38,715 bases of DNA from Candidatus Thorarchaeota archaeon (GTDB lineage Archaea; Asgardarchaeota; Thorarchaeia; Thorarchaeales; Thorarchaeaceae), in assembly GCA_018238375.1 (NCBI GenBank), contig JABCTJ010000066.1, positions 1 through 38,715 on the forward strand, in the 5' to 3' direction. Positions 16,148-24,587 of the stretch are shown in pieces. The translations under genes were made by a program, and so were the position numbers. Positions within the stretch are counted from its first letter, which is position 1. Each line of letters starts with the position of its first letter. The notes beneath the pieces were generated by a model that saw only the letters and a list, made by a program, of their open reading frames with translations, did no database searches and was not told the DNA's origin.

Positions 16148-19100
16148 ATGGGATGCAATTTGACTGAGAATGCAGTTGTAGAATATATGCCTGTCTTGAA
16201 GGCGAATCTAGGTCTATCAGACCTTGAAGCCAAGGTTATGCTGCCCATATACTTGGGTGGGAACATGACACCTGGCGCCGTCGCCATGATTTCAGGCGAG
16301 AAACTTCCCAGAGTGAATCGCACTCTGAGTAGATTAGAGAGCAAGGGATTTGTCGTTAAGGTTGAGGGTGTAGTACCCATTTTCAGACCAGTTCCCGCAG
16401 TACTTTCCATGACTGGTGAGCTCAACTCTATGGTTGAGAATACCGCGGGATTGGCGCATGCCTCTCTCAGTGCGTTGGAAAACCAGATACAACAAACTGA
16501 GGAGTCAGCTGATGAGATTAGGGACATACAAAATACCGCAAGTGAACGCACAAGGACAATCCTAGAGGATTACGAAAACAAAATGCTTCAAGCCGTGCTG
16601 AGTCAGGTAGAGCTAGTCGTCGATACCGCAACCAATGTCTTGACCGGGTACTCACAGAAAATTGAAGAAGCAATGACAGGGCTGGACACGAGTCTGGATG
16701 ACACTCTAGGGACAAAGCTGGCGGACCTTCAAGCCGAATTGGATAAGAGCCAGACTAAACTTAAGCAGGAACTCAAGGTGATATCCCGCGACTTTGACAA
16801 GGGCGTCAAACGGGAACGTGCACCCTCACTAACTGCACTAACAGATTTCGACAAGAAAGTCAAAGCGCTTATCAAGAATTCAAAGAGTGCAATTTCCACT
16901 GCACTCACAGACTCAGAAAAGGCAATTCAGAGTGTATCCCTTGATGTATCCCAAAAGACAAGCTCACAGGTTCTTGGTACCATAGATAAGACTCTTGTAA
17001 ATCTCGGGTCTTCAGCAGATTCCTTGATTGCATCTCTCGATCAGCTAGACAAAGATCTCAGTCAAGCATCAAGGGTCGCTCATGACTCACTCACCTCTCT
17101 GATAAGTCAAACAAGATTGATGTCGAACGAGCAGGCGGATCTAACTCGCACAAAGATTCTCAGTGCATTCAAGGTCACAGAATCCGCTACTGATGCTATA
17201 GACTCCTGGAAAACGGATGTCAGAGGAATCATGGAAGTTGCATCCCAGTCCATGACCGCGCAGTTTGAACAGGTGACACTGACAGAGAGAAATTACCTAG
17301 ACGCAAACAAGAATACGCTTGTAGCCTATCTTGACAAGATTCGAACCATTGTTGGCGTGGAGTACGGCACACTTCAGAGCTTGGCAGTGGCGATTGACAG
17401 CGAGTTCGCCAAGCATCTCGATGACACCAAAATATCGATGATGGGCCTATTCCGCAGCGAGCTTGAGGCTGACGAAACAAACCTTGAAGTCGCAACAGAG
17501 AAGCTGCACAAAGACTTGAATCGATGGTCTGCCAAGACGGGACGATCAGTTGGAAGAAAAGCATCGAAGGCTAGCAAAGATGTGGTCGAGATTCTTGACG
17601 GCAAACTTGCTGAAGTGGACACCGTGACCGGGAAAATGTTCAACGAGGTCAAGTCTTCGCTTGGTGCTGTTACTGCAACAGCGGGAACTAAGAACGAAAC
17701 GATTCTTACTGCTATTAACAAGAGCGCACATAAATTCGAGAAAGATGTTGATGCTAAGCTTGGGAGTGTCACCGCACGTTTCTCCTCGACAGCTGACAAG
17801 TACGTCACTGGAGCGGGAGTGCTCTATGAAAATCTAAATACAAGATTTGACGACCGAGTCAGTCAGTCGGTCAAGTCCTTGAGTTCGAGCGTAGAGCGAG
17901 CGCGACAAGAGATTGACGCCATGATGGAAGACCAGATGACCAGAATTGATTTTCATGCCTCTGAGATTCGAAAGGAGTTCCACATGCAGGTTGAGGATAT
18001 CTCAAGGCAGTTCATCAACATGACTCAAGGATTGGAGGCTGCTTTTGGCGGACTTGTGGCAAGTCAGATAGTCGAAACTCGCGATTTCATTGCATCCACA
18101 CACACCGAGTTCAACGCAGCTCTAAATGCTGAGATGAATGCCCTTCGAGATGATTCTGAGAAGCTCCAGGTTGGGTATTCCTCAGAGATGACTCAGCGTA
18201 TAGAAAATCTCCGAGATTCTGCGAGTGCAATGCGCAAGACCCTAGAAGAGCTTGCCAATGAGAAACGGTTGGAGATGTCCTCTTCCATCGCGAGCACGCT
18301 ATCTCAGCTTGAAAGCGCAACAAATGAAATACAGGAATCGCTCGAGAGCCTCGAAACAGATACCGTTAAGGAAATTAATGATGACCTAGCGGAGTTCTCT
18401 GAGGAATTCACAGAGGCTCTCACGACAGCCAAGACGAATCTAACTGATCAGCTATCAAATCTCAGTGAAGCAACCACAATCGACCTGGAGCGGGGAACAA
18501 AGCTTGTCAGGGACATAGCAGACTCATACTTCACAGAGCATATGGATTTCCATCAAAGGCTTATAGCAAGCACAAGTAAGAAGTTCGACTCACTATCAAC
18601 GACCATAACCACAGGATCATCCCGCAAGGTTGAGGCGTTTCAAGCCAATCTTGTGAAGTCTGAAAAGATTGGATTACGTGGAAGGAATGCTGTGAAGACC
18701 GAGATAGCAGAAGCAATAGAGAGCCACAGGACAGAAGCCAGTCAGGCTTTTGAGGGTGCTGCTGCGCGGGTCGATTCGGGTCTGTCGAACATAGCTGATT
18801 CCGTTACAATACTTGGCGACAACCTCAACAGCGACTTGATGGCGGTTCAGCAGCAAATCGCCAGGGCAGCCAACGATGCTGCGAAGACTCTCGCAGATAA
18901 GAATCGCGAAAATCTAGAAATACTCGAAGAAACGGGGGTTTTGCTCTTCCAGAAAGCGGAGGATACTTTCCGGGAACACGCCATAACCTTTGGCAAAACA
19001 AGTACTGCCGCACTAAAACAAGGTGAGGATAGTATGTCCGACCTACCAGAGCTCATTTCAGATATCGTGGATGGCTGTCTCAAGCAAGCAGTAAGTAACG

Positions 19101-20053
19101 CATCGAAGGATTTTGGCGAGGTTACGGGCAATCTGACTGGATCTTTCTCAGAGTGTGAAAGGTCTGCTGAATCCGCAGCCACTGAATTCAAGGAGTTCGT
19201 GGAGCAGGTGTCAATGAATGTGACGAAAGTCCGTGATTCTGCCTTTGAGAATGCCCAACAGAGTGTGATTTTGGCCAATCAACATGCATCTAGGAAGTTC
19301 GAATCTATTGGTCTGGACCTAAGAGCGCGTTTTAGTACTGAATCGCATGCACTGATTGAAGATGTGCGAAATGATTCTGCATCAAAAACGTTACATATCA
19401 CCAATGCAGGGGCAGATGCAACCAATGCAGCTGAAGAAACAACAGCGGTCCTGTCACAGTCGCGCAGCGAGGCGTTCAACAAGCTGGCTACATCCACCGA
19501 CAAGACCTTGACTCGCTGGTCGAGCAACGAGAAGAAACAAGCAACATCCTTGCACAAACAAGTGGAAGAAACAGCAACCAGTTTGACAGAATCTGTCAAG
19601 AAGACCATCGAAACTATGGATGCAGTTCGCAAGGCTGGTGACGGATTATTGAAGGTTTCAGCCGAGAAGACATGGTATCTGACAGGCGAGGATGAAACAT
19701 GTGCTTACATCATGGATATGGTGCAGAGGGCTGAGGAATCCGTTGTCGTATCCGTTCTGAGCATAGAGTGCTTAAATCTGAAGAAACTGAGTAGGACAAG
19801 AACGCCAAAGCGAAGAGTGCTCATCGTACCCCATACAGACGAACCAGAGCTAGCGCTTGAGGAATTGCACGGTTGGCGAATATGGTACACGAAGACACCT
19901 ATGCTCTTTACGGTAGCAGATGACCGTGAGGTCTTTCTAGGTGGGGCGGAGGAGTCTGACTTTCCGCTTGGTGTTGTATCCACGGACGAAGCGTACTTGC
20001 GCCTTTACCACGATGTTATAGGCCCCCGGCTTATACGTAGTCGAGTCCAATAG
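16148..20053 (+). CDS. Giant TrmB-like protein: wHTH + ~1000-residue coiled coil + TrmB/PLD-like C-terminal domain
   Basis: About 1301 residues. Residues ~15-80 are a TrmB-type winged helix (LGLSDLEAKVMLPIYLGGNMTPGAVAMISGEKLPRVNRTLSRLESKGFV, split by helix boundaries). Residues ~95-1170 are highly charged, Ser/Thr/Ala-rich helix with heptad character, like a chemoreceptor or SMC arm. Residues ~1176-1301 resemble the effector end of TrmB regulators, a PLD-like fold (WYLTGEDETCAYIMDMVQRAEESVVVSV..., RVLIVPH, VADDREVFLGG). Ordinary TrmB proteins are 250-350 residues, so the two known halves look pulled apart by an inserted rod. No membrane segment is visible. Start choice is weak: TTG 16133, ATG 16148 or TTG 16160, none with a good SD motif. 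It may bind DNA and bridge distant sites, or be a structural protein that reused a wHTH. Confidence 0.85.
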   Translation: MGCNLTENAVVEYMPVLKANLGLSDLEAKVMLPIYLGGNMTPGAVAMISGEKLPRVNRTLSRLESKGFVVKVEGVVPIFRPVPAVLSMTGELNSMVENTAGLAHASLSALENQIQQTEESADEIRDIQNTASERTRTILEDYENKMLQAVLSQVELVVDTATNVLTGYSQKIEEAMTGLDTSLDDTLGTKLADLQAELDKSQTKLKQELKVISRDFDKGVKRERAPSLTALTDFDKKVKALIKNSKSAISTALTDSEKAIQSVSLDVSQKTSSQVLGTIDKTLVNLGSSADSLIASLDQLDKDLSQASRVAHDSLTSLISQTRLMSNEQADLTRTKILSAFKVTESATDAIDSWKTDVRGIMEVASQSMTAQFEQVTLTERNYLDANKNTLVAYLDKIRTIVGVEYGTLQSLAVAIDSEFAKHLDDTKISMMGLFRSELEADETNLEVATEKLHKDLNRWSAKTGRSVGRKASKASKDVVEILDGKLAEVDTVTGKMFNEVKSSLGAVTATAGTKNETILTAINKSAHKFEKDVDAKLGSVTARFSSTADKYVTGAGVLYENLNTRFDDRVSQSVKSLSSSVERARQEIDAMMEDQMTRIDFHASEIRKEFHMQVEDISRQFINMTQGLEAAFGGLVASQIVETRDFIASTHTEFNAALNAEMNALRDDSEKLQVGYSSEMTQRIENLRDSASAMRKTLEELANEKRLEMSSSIASTLSQLESATNEIQESLESLETDTVKEINDDLAEFSEEFTEALTTAKTNLTDQLSNLSEATTIDLERGTKLVRDIADSYFTEHMDFHQRLIASTSKKFDSLSTTITTGSSRKVEAFQANLVKSEKIGLRGRNAVKTEIAEAIESHRTEASQAFEGAAARVDSGLSNIADSVTILGDNLNSDLMAVQQQIARAANDAAKTLADKNRENLEILEETGVLLFQKAEDTFREHAITFGKTSTAALKQGEDSMSDLPELISDIVDGCLKQAVSNASKDFGEVTGNLTGSFSECERSAESAATEFKEFVEQVSMNVTKVRDSAFENAQQSVILANQHASRKFESIGLDLRARFSTESHALIEDVRNDSASKTLHITNAGADATNAAEETTAVLSQSRSEAFNKLATSTDKTLTRWSSNEKKQATSLHKQVEETATSLTESVKKTIETMDAVRKAGDGLLKVSAEKTWYLTGEDETCAYIMDMVQRAEESVVVSVLSIECLNLKKLSRTRTPKRRVLIVPHTDEPELALEELHGWRIWYTKTPMLFTVADDREVFLGGAEESDFPLGVVSTDEAYLRLYHDVIGPRLIRSRVQ

Positions 20054-20521
20054 TCAAAGTGTGATGGAGTAGATGATAGCATCTTCATCTTCGTAGTAGT
20101 CGGGTACACTGCCCGACTCCTCCATTCCCATCCTTTCATAGAACCGGCGCGCAGCAAAGTTACCCTCACGTACCTCAAGGGTGATTGTTTTGATTCCTCT
20201 CCCAGTTAATGAGTCAAACACATGTTGGAGTAGGCTCTTACCGAAGCCCCTTCTCTGCAGATTCTTGCTAACAGCGATATTCAGCACTCTACCTTCGGAA
20301 GTATCTAGGCAATCCTCCCAGACGACGTATCCAGCCACACTGCCGTTGTTCTCGATGACTTGCATGGATGCTTGTTTTCCTCTACCTAGAGTGTTACATC
20401 CCCCCGAGCTGGCCAGTGTGGCAAAGACATCTATGTCCCAAGGACTAGGGAAGCAACTGTCCTCAATGGTTTTCACTGCGATTACATCGTCAATTCGCAC
20501 GGATCTTGTTCTGTCTGGCAT
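20054..20521 (-). CDS. rimI: Ribosomal-protein-alanine / N-terminal acetyltransferase (RimI type)
   Basis: A 155-residue GNAT acetyltransferase that transfers acetyl from acetyl-CoA to protein N-termini; archaeal members act broadly, like eukaryotic Naa10. The acetyl-CoA loop RRGFGKSLLQH follows the beta-strand LNIAVSKNLQ, then comes TLEVREGNFAARRFYERMGM, the RimI hallmark, and the tail YYEDEDAIIYS typical of archaeal ArdI/RimI. Its stop codon abuts the stop of the giant TrmB-like gene with no base between them (20051-20056). Confidence 0.92.
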   Translation of the reverse strand: MPDRTRSVRIDDVIAVKTIEDSCFPSPWDIDVFATLASSGGCNTLGRGKQASMQVIENNGSVAGYVVWEDCLDTSEGRVLNIAVSKNLQRRGFGKSLLQHVFDSLTGRGIKTITLEVREGNFAARRFYERMGMEESGSVPDYYEDEDAIIYSITL

Positions 20522-20543
20522 CTGACTCTCTCCTGACGATTAG

Positions 20544-20927
20544 CTAGTCCTCGTTCTCGAAGCCCCTCTGGCATCCATCAATAGGTCTACCGCAACTGGG
20601 GCAGAAAGACGCTCGTGATGGCAGTGCGCTCTCGCAATGGTCGCATAGCGAGTCTACTTTGAGATAACGAGTGTGCAGGCGTGTATCGTCTTCGAATCCT
20701 CCAGCCTGAACTAGATCTAAAACCCCCTTCACAAACCATAGAGTGATTCCCAGAGTAATGATTAGTATGACTACTTCAGCAACTGGACCCAAGCCGCTGA
20801 TGATGACGAACGGGAATGCGAAGACGAAACCTGTTTCTTCGCCTGTCGAGCTAAGAGCAAGCATCCCCATTCCCGCCCCAAGCAGGATGAATCCAACAAC
20901 GATGATTGCCAAGTGTTTCTCCTTCAT
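20544..20927 (-). CDS. Membrane protein with C-terminal zinc ribbon
   Basis: A 127-residue protein with two to three membrane segments (about 7-27, 34-48 and 50-72) and a cytoplasmic zinc ribbon at the C-terminus (CDHC-x10-CPSC). The ATG at 20927 has AGGAGG 7 bases upstream. rimI follows 22 bp downstream on the same strand, so they are likely co-transcribed. The function is unknown; small zinc-ribbon membrane proteins are common in archaea. Confidence 0.75.
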   Translation of the reverse strand: MKEKHLAIIVVGFILLGAGMGMLALSSTGEETGFVFAFPFVIISGLGPVAEVVILIITLGITLWFVKGVLDLVQAGGFEDDTRLHTRYLKVDSLCDHCESALPSRASFCPSCGRPIDGCQRGFENED

Positions 20928-20971
20928 CGCACGGCCTCCTCTTCTCCCTATGACCGCTCCATTGATGGGAC

Positions 20972-20980
20972 TAAAAAACC
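20972..20980 (-). promoter_or_regulatory. TATA-like box of the zinc-ribbon membrane protein gene
   Basis: On the minus strand GGTTTTTTAG lies about 49 bp before ATG 20927. A short palindrome, CCGGC-GTT-GCCGG (20991-21003), sits between this promoter and the divergent one and could be an operator; that is a guess. Confidence 0.35.
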
Positions 20981-21061
20981 TGTGCCACCACCGGCGTTGC
21001 CGGAATCACACAAGACATATCAATATCTAGGCCTGTGCTAAAGGCGCGAAAGTGATTTTAC

Positions 21062-21523
21062 ATGCCACCAGCAAAAGGTCGAAAGAAGTCCAGGCCTAGG
21101 AAGAAGAAACCACGCTATCTCTTCAAGATTACAGTGGTCGGGCCCGATGATAAACTGCTTGAGGAAGTACTTAGTGTGCTCAGCGCAGAAGTTATTGCCG
21201 TTGACGGAATTCGGATTAGCTCAGCAGCGGTAACCGTGGAGAAGACAGATGTTAAGACCCTCTTCATGTCACCAAAGCATTCAGCTCTTGATATCCTGTT
21301 ATCTGTAACTTTTGCGGGTGCCAGCGGAGCTATCATTGTTCTCAAGGAACCAGATCCAGAGATGGAAACTCTCTACAGAAACGAAATTCGGGAGAATATC
21401 GGTACCGGCGTGCCCACACGTGTTATCGCGATTGGATCCGGGATAGATGACTTCAAGAGAAACGAGATTGCTGTTCTCTTAGATGAGATGGTAGAAGAGA
21501 TACTTTCTGTCAAAGTGCACTAG
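21062..21523 (+). CDS. Degenerate small-GTPase-like protein without a P-loop
   Basis: A 153-residue protein with a strongly basic N-terminal tail (residues 1-18, Lys/Arg-rich) followed by what looks like a Ras-like alpha/beta fold: FKITVVGPDDKLLEEVL in the place of beta1/P-loop, a switch-like stretch, ASGAIIVLKEPDPE in the place of beta4, and TRVIAIGSGIDDF in the place of the NKxD strand. The GxxxxGK[S/T], DxxG and NKxD residues are all missing, so it should not bind GTP normally. The match is by secondary-structure order only. GTGAT is 7 bases upstream of the ATG. The acidic-protein gene follows in the same direction 60 bp later; the basic tail here and the acidic partner could interact. Confidence 0.6.
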   Translation: MPPAKGRKKSRPRKKKPRYLFKITVVGPDDKLLEEVLSVLSAEVIAVDGIRISSAAVTVEKTDVKTLFMSPKHSALDILLSVTFAGASGAIIVLKEPDPEMETLYRNEIRENIGTGVPTRVIAIGSGIDDFKRNEIAVLLDEMVEEILSVKVH

Positions 21524-21583
21524 CTTCACCTCTTCCACCGATGTAATAGCAACGCTTTTTTTCTAATCTATAGGTAGCTATGC

Positions 21584-22579
21584 TTGGTGTCATTCGTGAG
21601 CTCAGATGAAAAAGACGAAAAAAACGACAATTATTGGCTAGGAGTCCGTGATGCACTCAGGATGGTGGACTCCTTCGTAAGATGGTCAGCTAGGCATGAA
21701 GACAAGGCTAAGAATCTGCAGGAATTCATTTCTGAAGGATTGATCGCGGCTGCGAAGCGATGTGAGTCGTGTTTAAGCACGACATTAGGTCTTACTTTCG
21801 GAGAGTCGCTGCGTGGCCTTTCTTCGGATGATTTGCTTGAACCTGCCGATCCGGGGGACAGATTGCCAACGCATTACGAGGAGTCAACCGAGGAAAAAGA
21901 TGATACTGTTCCGGATGATGAAGTGCCGGTCGCTGAGGAATCGAGTCCTGAACCGAAATTCGAGTCAGAACCAGTGGCAAGCTCAGAAGTTGAGTCCACG
22001 TCGATTGAAGCCATCGAGCGAACGGAAGATACTGAAATTGAAGATATGCAGATTAAGGGACCTCTAAGGGACTTTAGGACCGAATTCGAGCTAGGTGAGC
22101 CAAGCCCCTTGACAATCGAACCTGAAGATGAAGATCAGGAGTCGTCTGTTTCAGAAGCTTCAGAACCAGGGGAATCTTCTGAGTCTGAACAACCTGCGGA
22201 GATTAAAGATGCTCCCGTCGAACCTGAGCCTATTGATATGATTAGGGAAGAAGTCGATGATACGTCCCCCTCGACGGAGTCTGGGCTCACATGGGGTGAG
22301 TACGAGGACGCTATCACTCCCCCCAAAACAACTGTTACACCTGCCTCTGAAGAGCATGTGACTGAAACCGAGCCTTCAGAAACGCCTACGAAATGGAGTC
22401 CCATTGATGAGCCCACTGTATCAGAGGACGAGCCAGCTGAGGAAGAAGTTGAGTCCCCTGATGAAGTCGACAAAGAAGTGCCTGAAGTCGAACCCCCGCC
22501 GCCTCCACCGCCACCGGAATCTGATGAGAGTGAGGAAGAGCGAAGGCGAAGGGCACGAAGATTATTCTTCGGCACATAA
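21584..22579 (+). CDS. Acidic, largely disordered protein with polyproline tract
   Basis: A 331-residue protein. Residues ~1-80 are helical (WLGVRDALRMVDSFVRWSA...). Residues ~85-325 are low-complexity, rich in Glu, Asp, Ser, Pro and Thr, with an eight-proline run near 305 and a closing ERRRRARRLFFGT motif. That basic end after a long acidic chain resembles an interaction or anchoring peptide. Start is TTG 21584 with AGGT about 8 bases upstream; GTG 21587 is possible. No family recognised. The eight-Pro run could bind a profilin- or WW-like partner, but none is encoded here. Confidence 0.65.
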   Translation: MVSFVSSDEKDEKNDNYWLGVRDALRMVDSFVRWSARHEDKAKNLQEFISEGLIAAAKRCESCLSTTLGLTFGESLRGLSSDDLLEPADPGDRLPTHYEESTEEKDDTVPDDEVPVAEESSPEPKFESEPVASSEVESTSIEAIERTEDTEIEDMQIKGPLRDFRTEFELGEPSPLTIEPEDEDQESSVSEASEPGESSESEQPAEIKDAPVEPEPIDMIREEVDDTSPSTESGLTWGEYEDAITPPKTTVTPASEEHVTETEPSETPTKWSPIDEPTVSEDEPAEEEVESPDEVDKEVPEVEPPPPPPPPESDESEEERRRRARRLFFGT

Positions 22580-22586
22580 AGGGATG

Positions 22587-23609
22587 CTACTGGAGAATGT
22601 CCAGATAGACAGAAAGGGCTTTCTCCGGTGTTTCCACACCTCTTATGGTTGCTGTACCAGTGGTCGATAATGTGACCTTCACTGCATTACTAGTTTCAAT
22701 CAACAGGAATTTTTCTTGTCTAGTCACCTTGTGCTTTCTTGCTAGAAGAGTTTCAATTGATTTCAGGTCGAGATTGAGGATCTTCATAGGAGAAACGTTG
22801 AAGGTGCCCGAACATAGAGCTGTCACAATTGGTCCTTCCTGAACAACCGTGCCGTCTACTCGATTCACTGAACATACCGGACAGTTTTCAGCGCGTGCAA
22901 TCTCAAAGAAATCAAAACTCAAAGAGCTGATATCTATGGTCATCAACCTGTTCTTCAAACGTGCTTCCTTCTTAGTCGTCAAGAGGACAGCTTCTCGCAC
23001 TTCGATTGCGGCAGCGATTGAGAGGAGTGTAGGCGTAACCCCAATCCTTTCACAACTGTTATCGGGATTGTCTTCCACGTTTCCCATAATGCATGAGAAG
23101 CAACCTGTTTCTCCTGGTACGAACGTGGTCAAGTTCGCGTAGTATTCTACAGCTCCAGCAAACACATAGGGAATACCCAACGATTGACTAGCTTTGTTTA
23201 CAGCACGGCGGGAGTGGAATGAATCGAGTCCATCAACGATAATATCACATCCTTTCAGGATATCATTCGCATTGCTCTCCTCAATTGATATGCATAGGGG
23301 CTCGAAGTTGACGTGAGGATTCAAGAGCGCAAGGTTTTCTGCCGCAGCATCTGCCTTCGGTTTTCCAACATCTTTTGTGTTGTAGATGGTCTGTCGCTGA
23401 ATGTTGGATAGTTCAACCACGTCTCTGTCCACAATCCGTATGACACCAAAGCCGATGGCAGTCAGAAGCCTCAAGGCAGGGCTTCCAAGTCCGCCAGCAC
23501 CGACAACCGCCACCTTGGTGCCCATTACGGACTCCATATCTGCTTCTTTGAAGTCGTGGAGAGCAAGCATCCGCGAATACCGCTCTGCTTCGTCTGGAGT
23601 AATCTTCAT
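22587..23609 (-). CDS. E1-like adenylyltransferase (MoeB/ThiF family) with extra C-terminal domain
   Basis: Activates the C-terminal glycine of a ubiquitin-like sulfur carrier by adenylation, for molybdopterin, thiamine, tRNA thiolation or SAMP modification. Numbering from ATG 23609: nucleotide loop GAGGLG (37-42), D61-R-D63, SNIQRQ (68-73), zinc pairs C170-x2-C173 and C243-x2-C246 at almost the MoeB positions, and a candidate catalytic cysteine C186 (SCERIGVTP). The last ~80 residues form an extra domain ending in VTLSTTGTATIRGVETPEKAL, seen in several archaeal ThiF proteins. I prefer ATG 23609 over GTG 23654 because MKITPDEAERYSRML is the usual family N-terminus and the shared TATA box lies 32 bp upstream. 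Confidence 0.9.
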   Translation of the reverse strand: MKITPDEAERYSRMLALHDFKEADMESVMGTKVAVVGAGGLGSPALRLLTAIGFGVIRIVDRDVVELSNIQRQTIYNTKDVGKPKADAAAENLALLNPHVNFEPLCISIEESNANDILKGCDIIVDGLDSFHSRRAVNKASQSLGIPYVFAGAVEYYANLTTFVPGETGCFSCIMGNVEDNPDNSCERIGVTPTLLSIAAAIEVREAVLLTTKKEARLKNRLMTIDISSLSFDFFEIARAENCPVCSVNRVDGTVVQEGPIVTALCSGTFNVSPMKILNLDLKSIETLLARKHKVTRQEKFLLIETSNAVKVTLSTTGTATIRGVETPEKALSVYLDILQ

Positions 23610-23637
23610 TTTGCGGGCCTTGAGAGGTTTAGAGTCA

Positions 23638-23644
23638 CTTAAAG
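23638..23644. promoter_or_regulatory. Shared bidirectional TATA box
   Basis: CTTAAAG (CTTTAAG on the other strand) lies 29 bp before ATG 23670 on the plus strand and 32 bp before ATG 23609 on the minus strand. Both spacings fit leaderless or near-leaderless archaeal transcription from a single palindromic box. Confidence 0.5.
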
Positions 23645-23669
23645 CCTTGGACACAGGCCCAATCTTGGC

Positions 23670-24512
23670 ATGAACTACACATCAGAGGTTGCAATAGCCA
23701 TACGCAGGACGCCACAAGAGTCCCTCTCAGAGGCTCTCTCTAAGCTCCTTGGCCCTCCCACTCCAAAAGGCAAAATAGATCGCGTGATAATTAAGCCTTC
23801 CATCTATGACCCCCGTTTCGCAGGAAACACAAGCTCAGACCTAGTTGGTGCTCTTATCCGTTTGTTCAAGTCTATCGCTCCTGTGCTGGTCGTGGAGAGT
23901 GATAACCCCCTCAGAAACGCGGAAGATGCGTTTCAGCAGTCCTCATATCATGGGCTTGAAGGGAAAACAACAACACTGGTTAACCTCTCGAAATCGGACT
24001 TGGCTCCTGTGAAAATGGCTGGACATCTCTTTGAGAGCAAGCTAATGCCAGCTTTACTGACTGGGTTTCGTATGCTAATCAATGCGGCAACACTGAAGGT
24101 CAATCCTGGGGTTTCAGTCATTGGAGCCAGTATGAAGAATCTTTTTGGATTACTGCCCGAGGTTGATAAATCGGTTTATCACAACCGCATCGATGATGCT
24201 CTAGTCGATCTTCTTCAGGCTTTCAGGCCCGACTTGACAGTCGTTGATTTGACAGAGATTGCAATAGGGCGGCGAGAAGAGGGACGGGTTGCCAAGGTTG
24301 GAGGTGTTGTGGTAGGCACAGACCCTGTTGCAGTCGATACGGTTTGCTGTGATCTCGTAGGAATAGATGCTTTCAATGTTCCCTACATAGTCAAGGCATA
24401 TGAGCTGGGTCTAGGAGAAGCGTTAATCGATCGAATCATGGTTCGTGGAACTGAGTATCAGAAACAGAAAATCTTGGACAGTTTGAAGTCCCAGCTGCCT
24501 CCCCGGAAATAA
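23670..24512 (+). CDS. DUF362-domain protein
   Basis: A 280-residue DUF362 protein. Visible features are VIIKPSIYDPRFAGNTSSDLV, the central VNPGVSVIGASMKNLFGLLP and VVVGTDPVAVDTVCCDLVGID, all typical of the family. Unlike many members it has no 2x[4Fe-4S] ferredoxin domain at the C-terminus. The biochemical role of the family is not settled; members occur near iron-sulfur and redox genes. The promoter is shared with the divergent E1-like gene, so joint regulation is possible. Confidence 0.85.
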   Translation: MNYTSEVAIAIRRTPQESLSEALSKLLGPPTPKGKIDRVIIKPSIYDPRFAGNTSSDLVGALIRLFKSIAPVLVVESDNPLRNAEDAFQQSSYHGLEGKTTTLVNLSKSDLAPVKMAGHLFESKLMPALLTGFRMLINAATLKVNPGVSVIGASMKNLFGLLPEVDKSVYHNRIDDALVDLLQAFRPDLTVVDLTEIAIGRREEGRVAKVGGVVVGTDPVAVDTVCCDLVGIDAFNVPYIVKAYELGLGEALIDRIMVRGTEYQKQKILDSLKSQLPPRK

Positions 24513-24587
24513 TATAATCCCGTCGTAAAGAATAGATTCGTTCTCAATGACTGAGAACTGACACTGGCAACAAAAGGGTGAACTGAA

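Noticed and set aside
22135-22575. 146-codon Gly/Ser-rich minus-strand ORF
   Set aside because: Mirror of the acidic, proline-rich protein; its poly-Gly run is the complement of the CCN-rich polyproline stretch.
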